From IMG/VR virus record IMGVR_UViG_3300017769_000116, positions 1 through 25,012 of that record: a stretch of DNA of 25,012 nt. One strand, written 5' to 3'. The notes beneath the pieces were generated by a model. The model made no database searches and was not told where the DNA came from. It worked only from the letters and a program-made list of their open reading frames with translations. Shown in pieces: positions 23,696 through 25,012 of the stretch. How positions within the stretch are numbered: the stretch's first letter is position 1; every line of letters starts with the position of its first letter. The stretch is from a virus. The translations under genes and the position numbers were made by a program.

Positions 23696-23731
23696 ATACT
23701 ATCTTATACCATATGGTATAGGTGTTGTCAA
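23696..23731 (-). promoter_or_regulatory. Sigma70-type promoter for the replication operon
   Basis: Reading the - strand, a consensus -35 TTGACA (23731-23726) is followed by exactly 17 bases and a near-consensus -10 TATAAG (23708-23703). The start site is predicted at about 23696-23697, giving a 23-base leader to the DUF932 ATG. AT-rich sequence lies upstream, as in UP elements. The next gene upstream ends at 23769, so the promoter sits in the only real intergenic gap of the right block. Confidence 0.78.
23705..23720. promoter_or_regulatory. 16-bp perfect palindrome, candidate operator
   Basis: TATACCATATGGTATA is identical to its reverse complement over all 16 bases. It covers most of the -10 box and the adjacent spacer of the promoter, where a bound dimeric repressor would block RNA polymerase. 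I did not find a second copy elsewhere in the window. No gene in the window looks like the cognate repressor. Confidence 0.6.
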
Positions 23732-23748
23732 GTTATAGCTAGTATAAC
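23732..23748. repeat. Inverted repeat just upstream of the -35 box
   Basis: GTTATA and TATAAC form 6-base arms around CTAGC on the - strand, directly next to the -35 box. Followed by another AT palindrome (TTATTAATAA, 23754-23763). It could be an activator site or part of an UP element; no T-run follows, so a terminator is unlikely. Confidence 0.4.
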
Positions 23749-23768
23749 AATAGTTATTAATAATAAAG

Positions 23769-24296
23769 TCATGCTGCATTCTCCCTCATCCATTTAGGCA
23801 TACTACGTCCCTTGTTATACCTTGCGAACTTAGTCTTGTCAACCTTATAGAATGCACGGTACGCCATGATGGGCCACTTCTCATCTGTCTTTAGGTGGTC
23901 AAGCCCACTGAAACACTGAGGGTGTGGGGTCAGTTGTCCATCAGGTATGAAGTGTCTAGCCGCCAGCAAATGCTGTGGCCTTGCGTCTGGGTTAGTTGTA
24001 CTAGGATTACCTGCACCATGCCACTTGCCATACCTATGATGATACTCACCCAGCATGGATGTATATAGGTTGAAGGCATAGACAAAGTTTGCCCGTGTCT
24101 CCATAGCCCACAAGGTACATGGATGCTTCTGATGTACTGGTTTGTACAACTGGTGATGCTCTGCATACTCAGGTGCATGATGCCATATGCTAGTGCATAG
24201 CATCTGCGCTTCTTCCAACGGCATCTTGACTACATGCTGGTCACACAGTGACCGTGATATAGCGTCAGGATGATGGTCAATTAGAAATCTATTCAT
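23769..24296 (-). CDS. Conserved phage protein of the CD(K/Q)HVVKM type, unknown function
   Basis: From ATG 24296 the protein is 175 residues. This start has AAAGGA 7 bases upstream and overlaps the previous stop (ATGA); an earlier ATG at 24359 lies inside the preceding gene and is rejected. The N-terminus reads MNRFLIDHHPDAI, followed by C18DQHVVKM25, a helix with E and Q (PLEEAQMLCTSIW), HPC at 58-60 and EYHHRYGKWH at 84-93. The C/D/H-rich pattern recurs in otherwise uncharacterised proteins of many marine phages and suggests a metal site. Histidines are very abundant. The biochemical role is unknown. It is the last gene before the promoter gap. Confidence 0.68.
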   Translation of the reverse strand: MNRFLIDHHPDAISRSLCDQHVVKMPLEEAQMLCTSIWHHAPEYAEHHQLYKPVHQKHPCTLWAMETRANFVYAFNLYTSMLGEYHHRYGKWHGAGNPSTTNPDARPQHLLAARHFIPDGQLTPHPQCFSGLDHLKTDEKWPIMAYRAFYKVDKTKFARYNKGRSMPKWMRENAA

Positions 24297-24439
24297 ACTA
24301 AAATCCTTTCTATTATCCCGCCTATGGCTACATAAATCATGTATCCAAACGCAGACCATATTACAATGAAGCCAACAATGCTTGGGTCACAATAACCGTA
24401 ATCATCCTTTAAGCCTAGCTTCCTCATCATCTTATCCAT
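24293..24439 (-). CDS. Small single-span membrane protein, 48 aa
   Basis: From ATG 24439 the protein has a basic N-terminus (MDKMMRKLGLKDD), a hydrophobic span (about 18-42, including FIVIWSAFGYMIYVAIGG) and a short ERILV end. AAAGGATAAACAAG before this ATG provides the ribosome site; a longer frame from 24481 lies over the zinc-ribbon gene. Its proximity to the SleB-type hydrolase two genes upstream makes a holin-like role possible, but many phage membrane proteins of this size have other functions. Its stop overlaps the next gene's start (ATGA). Confidence 0.6.
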   Translation of the reverse strand: MDKMMRKLGLKDDYGYCDPSIVGFIVIWSAFGYMIYVAIGGIIERILV

Positions 24440-24605
24440 CTTGTTTATCCTTTCCTGACAGATACTTAGGTGTCTTAGCATCCTTGTCGTTCAGCTTATC
24501 AATAACATTGCCGCATACATAGCAGTACATCTTTGATGCTAACTGCCGCAGCTTATTAGATATGTACTGTGTATTCAAGCAGTGCTTACATATGTGTTTA
24601 ATCAT
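24432..24605 (-). CDS. Small zinc-ribbon protein, 57 aa
   Basis: A short frame starts MIKHICKHCLNTQY and has two CxxC pairs, C6-x2-C9 and C28-x2-C31 (YCYVCG), 18 residues apart, the layout of a zinc ribbon. The C-terminus is lysine-rich (KDAKTPKYLSGKDKQDG). The ATG shares ATGA with the stop of the SleB-type hydrolase and the end overlaps the next gene by 8 bases. It is too small for an enzyme; a nucleic-acid- or protein-binding adaptor is likely, for example in transcription, but that is inference. Confidence 0.72.
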   Translation of the reverse strand: MIKHICKHCLNTQYISNKLRQLASKMYCYVCGNVIDKLNDKDAKTPKYLSGKDKQDG

Positions 24606-25012
24606 TGGTCATGCTCCCATCTATAAAATATATGTTCACCTATTTGTACTACCTTTGTCTTTGTCTCAGCCCAATCAGGCCGCACATAGCTGGCGTGGTA
24701 GTGTGTTGCACCTTCAACAAAGTCATCCAAGTGTCCATTCATTACACCATGTGCAACTAACATAGACCTGTTGTGTGCCTCTACATCAGGTGTCTTGTCA
24801 CTCTTACCATCACAGTACCAACTAAACTGACAGCGATTGCGTACAGGAAAGTCTGTATCCCATGAGTATGTCTGGCCCTGTTTAACTACACCACACACAT
24901 CATCAGGGTAACGCTCATCACGTACTCTGTTCATCACTACCTGTGCCACAGCAACCTGCCCAATGAAGGGCTGGTCACGTGCCTCGTGATACACGTTGAG
25001 TGCTAGGCATAC
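24602..25012 (-). CDS. SleB-type cell wall hydrolase (5' end outside window)
   Basis: The frame is open to the right edge of the window; the visible 136 residues begin VCLALNVYHEARDQ, the usual core start 'LALN.YHEAR', so the true start is beyond base 25012. The Hydrolase_2/SleB pattern continues with VAVAQVVMNRV, VCGVVKQGQTYSW, CQFSWYCDG and GATHYHASYVRPDW, ending IGEHIFYRW. In the family a glutamate in the N-terminal helix (YHE) is catalytic and cleaves peptidoglycan glycan strands. In phages it acts as an endolysin or helps DNA entry. No signal peptide can be assessed because the N-terminus is missing. Confidence 0.88.
   Translation of the reverse strand, partial: VCLALNVYHEARDQPFIGQVAVAQVVMNRVRDERYPDDVCGVVKQGQTYSWDTDFPVRNRCQFSWYCDGKSDKTPDVEAHNRSMLVAHGVMNGHLDDFVEGATHYHASYVRPDWAETKTKVVQIGEHIFYRWEHDQ

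Noticed and set aside
23732-23748. Inverted repeat as a terminator for the upstream gene
   Set aside because: The stem is short and AT-rich and no T-run follows in either direction.
24297-24359. Longer N-terminus for the CDQHVVKM-type protein
   Set aside because: The extra residues lie over the small membrane-protein gene; ATG 24296 has AAAGGA at good spacing and fits the ATGA junction.
1-25012. CRISPR array, tRNA genes, insertion sequences, att repeats
   Set aside because: Reading both strands I saw no regularly spaced direct repeats, cloverleaf-like sequence with CCA-type end, transposase or terminal inverted repeats. A covariance-model search would be decisive for tRNAs.

Overview
The window is part of a lytic-type marine podovirus genome. 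Gene content and order point to the group typified by the SAR116 phage HMO-2011, whose known hosts are marine Alphaproteobacteria (SAR116 and Roseobacter lineages). The most telling mark is a family A DNA polymerase with a DnaJ-like zinc-finger insert between its exonuclease and polymerase domains. A split primase and helicase, a tyrosine recombinase, a T7-endonuclease-I-like resolvase, ThyX and a B12-dependent ribonucleotide reductase fit the same picture. The host assignment is inference from family knowledge, not read from the sequence. No phage RNA polymerase, tRNA, rRNA, CRISPR array or insertion sequence was seen.

Layout: two convergent gene blocks meet at a strong hairpin terminator near 10201-10226. 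The left block (1-10197, + strand) holds late, virion-related genes: the end of a tail fibre or receptor-binding protein cut by the window edge, a 55-residue protein, a holin/XhlA-like small membrane protein, and six proteins that look like internal or ejected virion proteins. One of these contains a long 11-residue helical repeat. The last is a 666-residue protein with an ADP-ribosyltransferase-like motif set. The right block (10231-25012, - strand) is read right to left. It begins with a SleB-type cell wall hydrolase (cut by the edge), a zinc-ribbon protein, a membrane protein and a conserved phage protein. A sigma70-type promoter with an exact 16-bp palindrome over its -10 box follows, and then one tightly packed operon: DUF932, ADP-ribosylglycohydrolase, integrase, primase, helicase, PolA, a probable ssDNA-binding protein, a Cas4/RecB-like nuclease, endonuclease I, two small conserved proteins, NrdJ, ThyX, a GIY-YIG-type protein and MazG.

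How the genes work together: primase, helicase, PolA, the acidic-tailed ssDNA-binding candidate, the Fe-S nuclease and the resolvase form a complete replication and recombination set. NrdJ, ThyX and MazG supply and clean up dNTPs. Nearly all genes on the - strand overlap or abut (TAATG or ATGA junctions) and carry Shine-Dalgarno sequences inside the end of the preceding gene, so they are probably translationally coupled. Five small genes (55, 42, 42, 48 and 57 residues) were found by reading the gaps; each fits its neighbours' stop and start codons closely.
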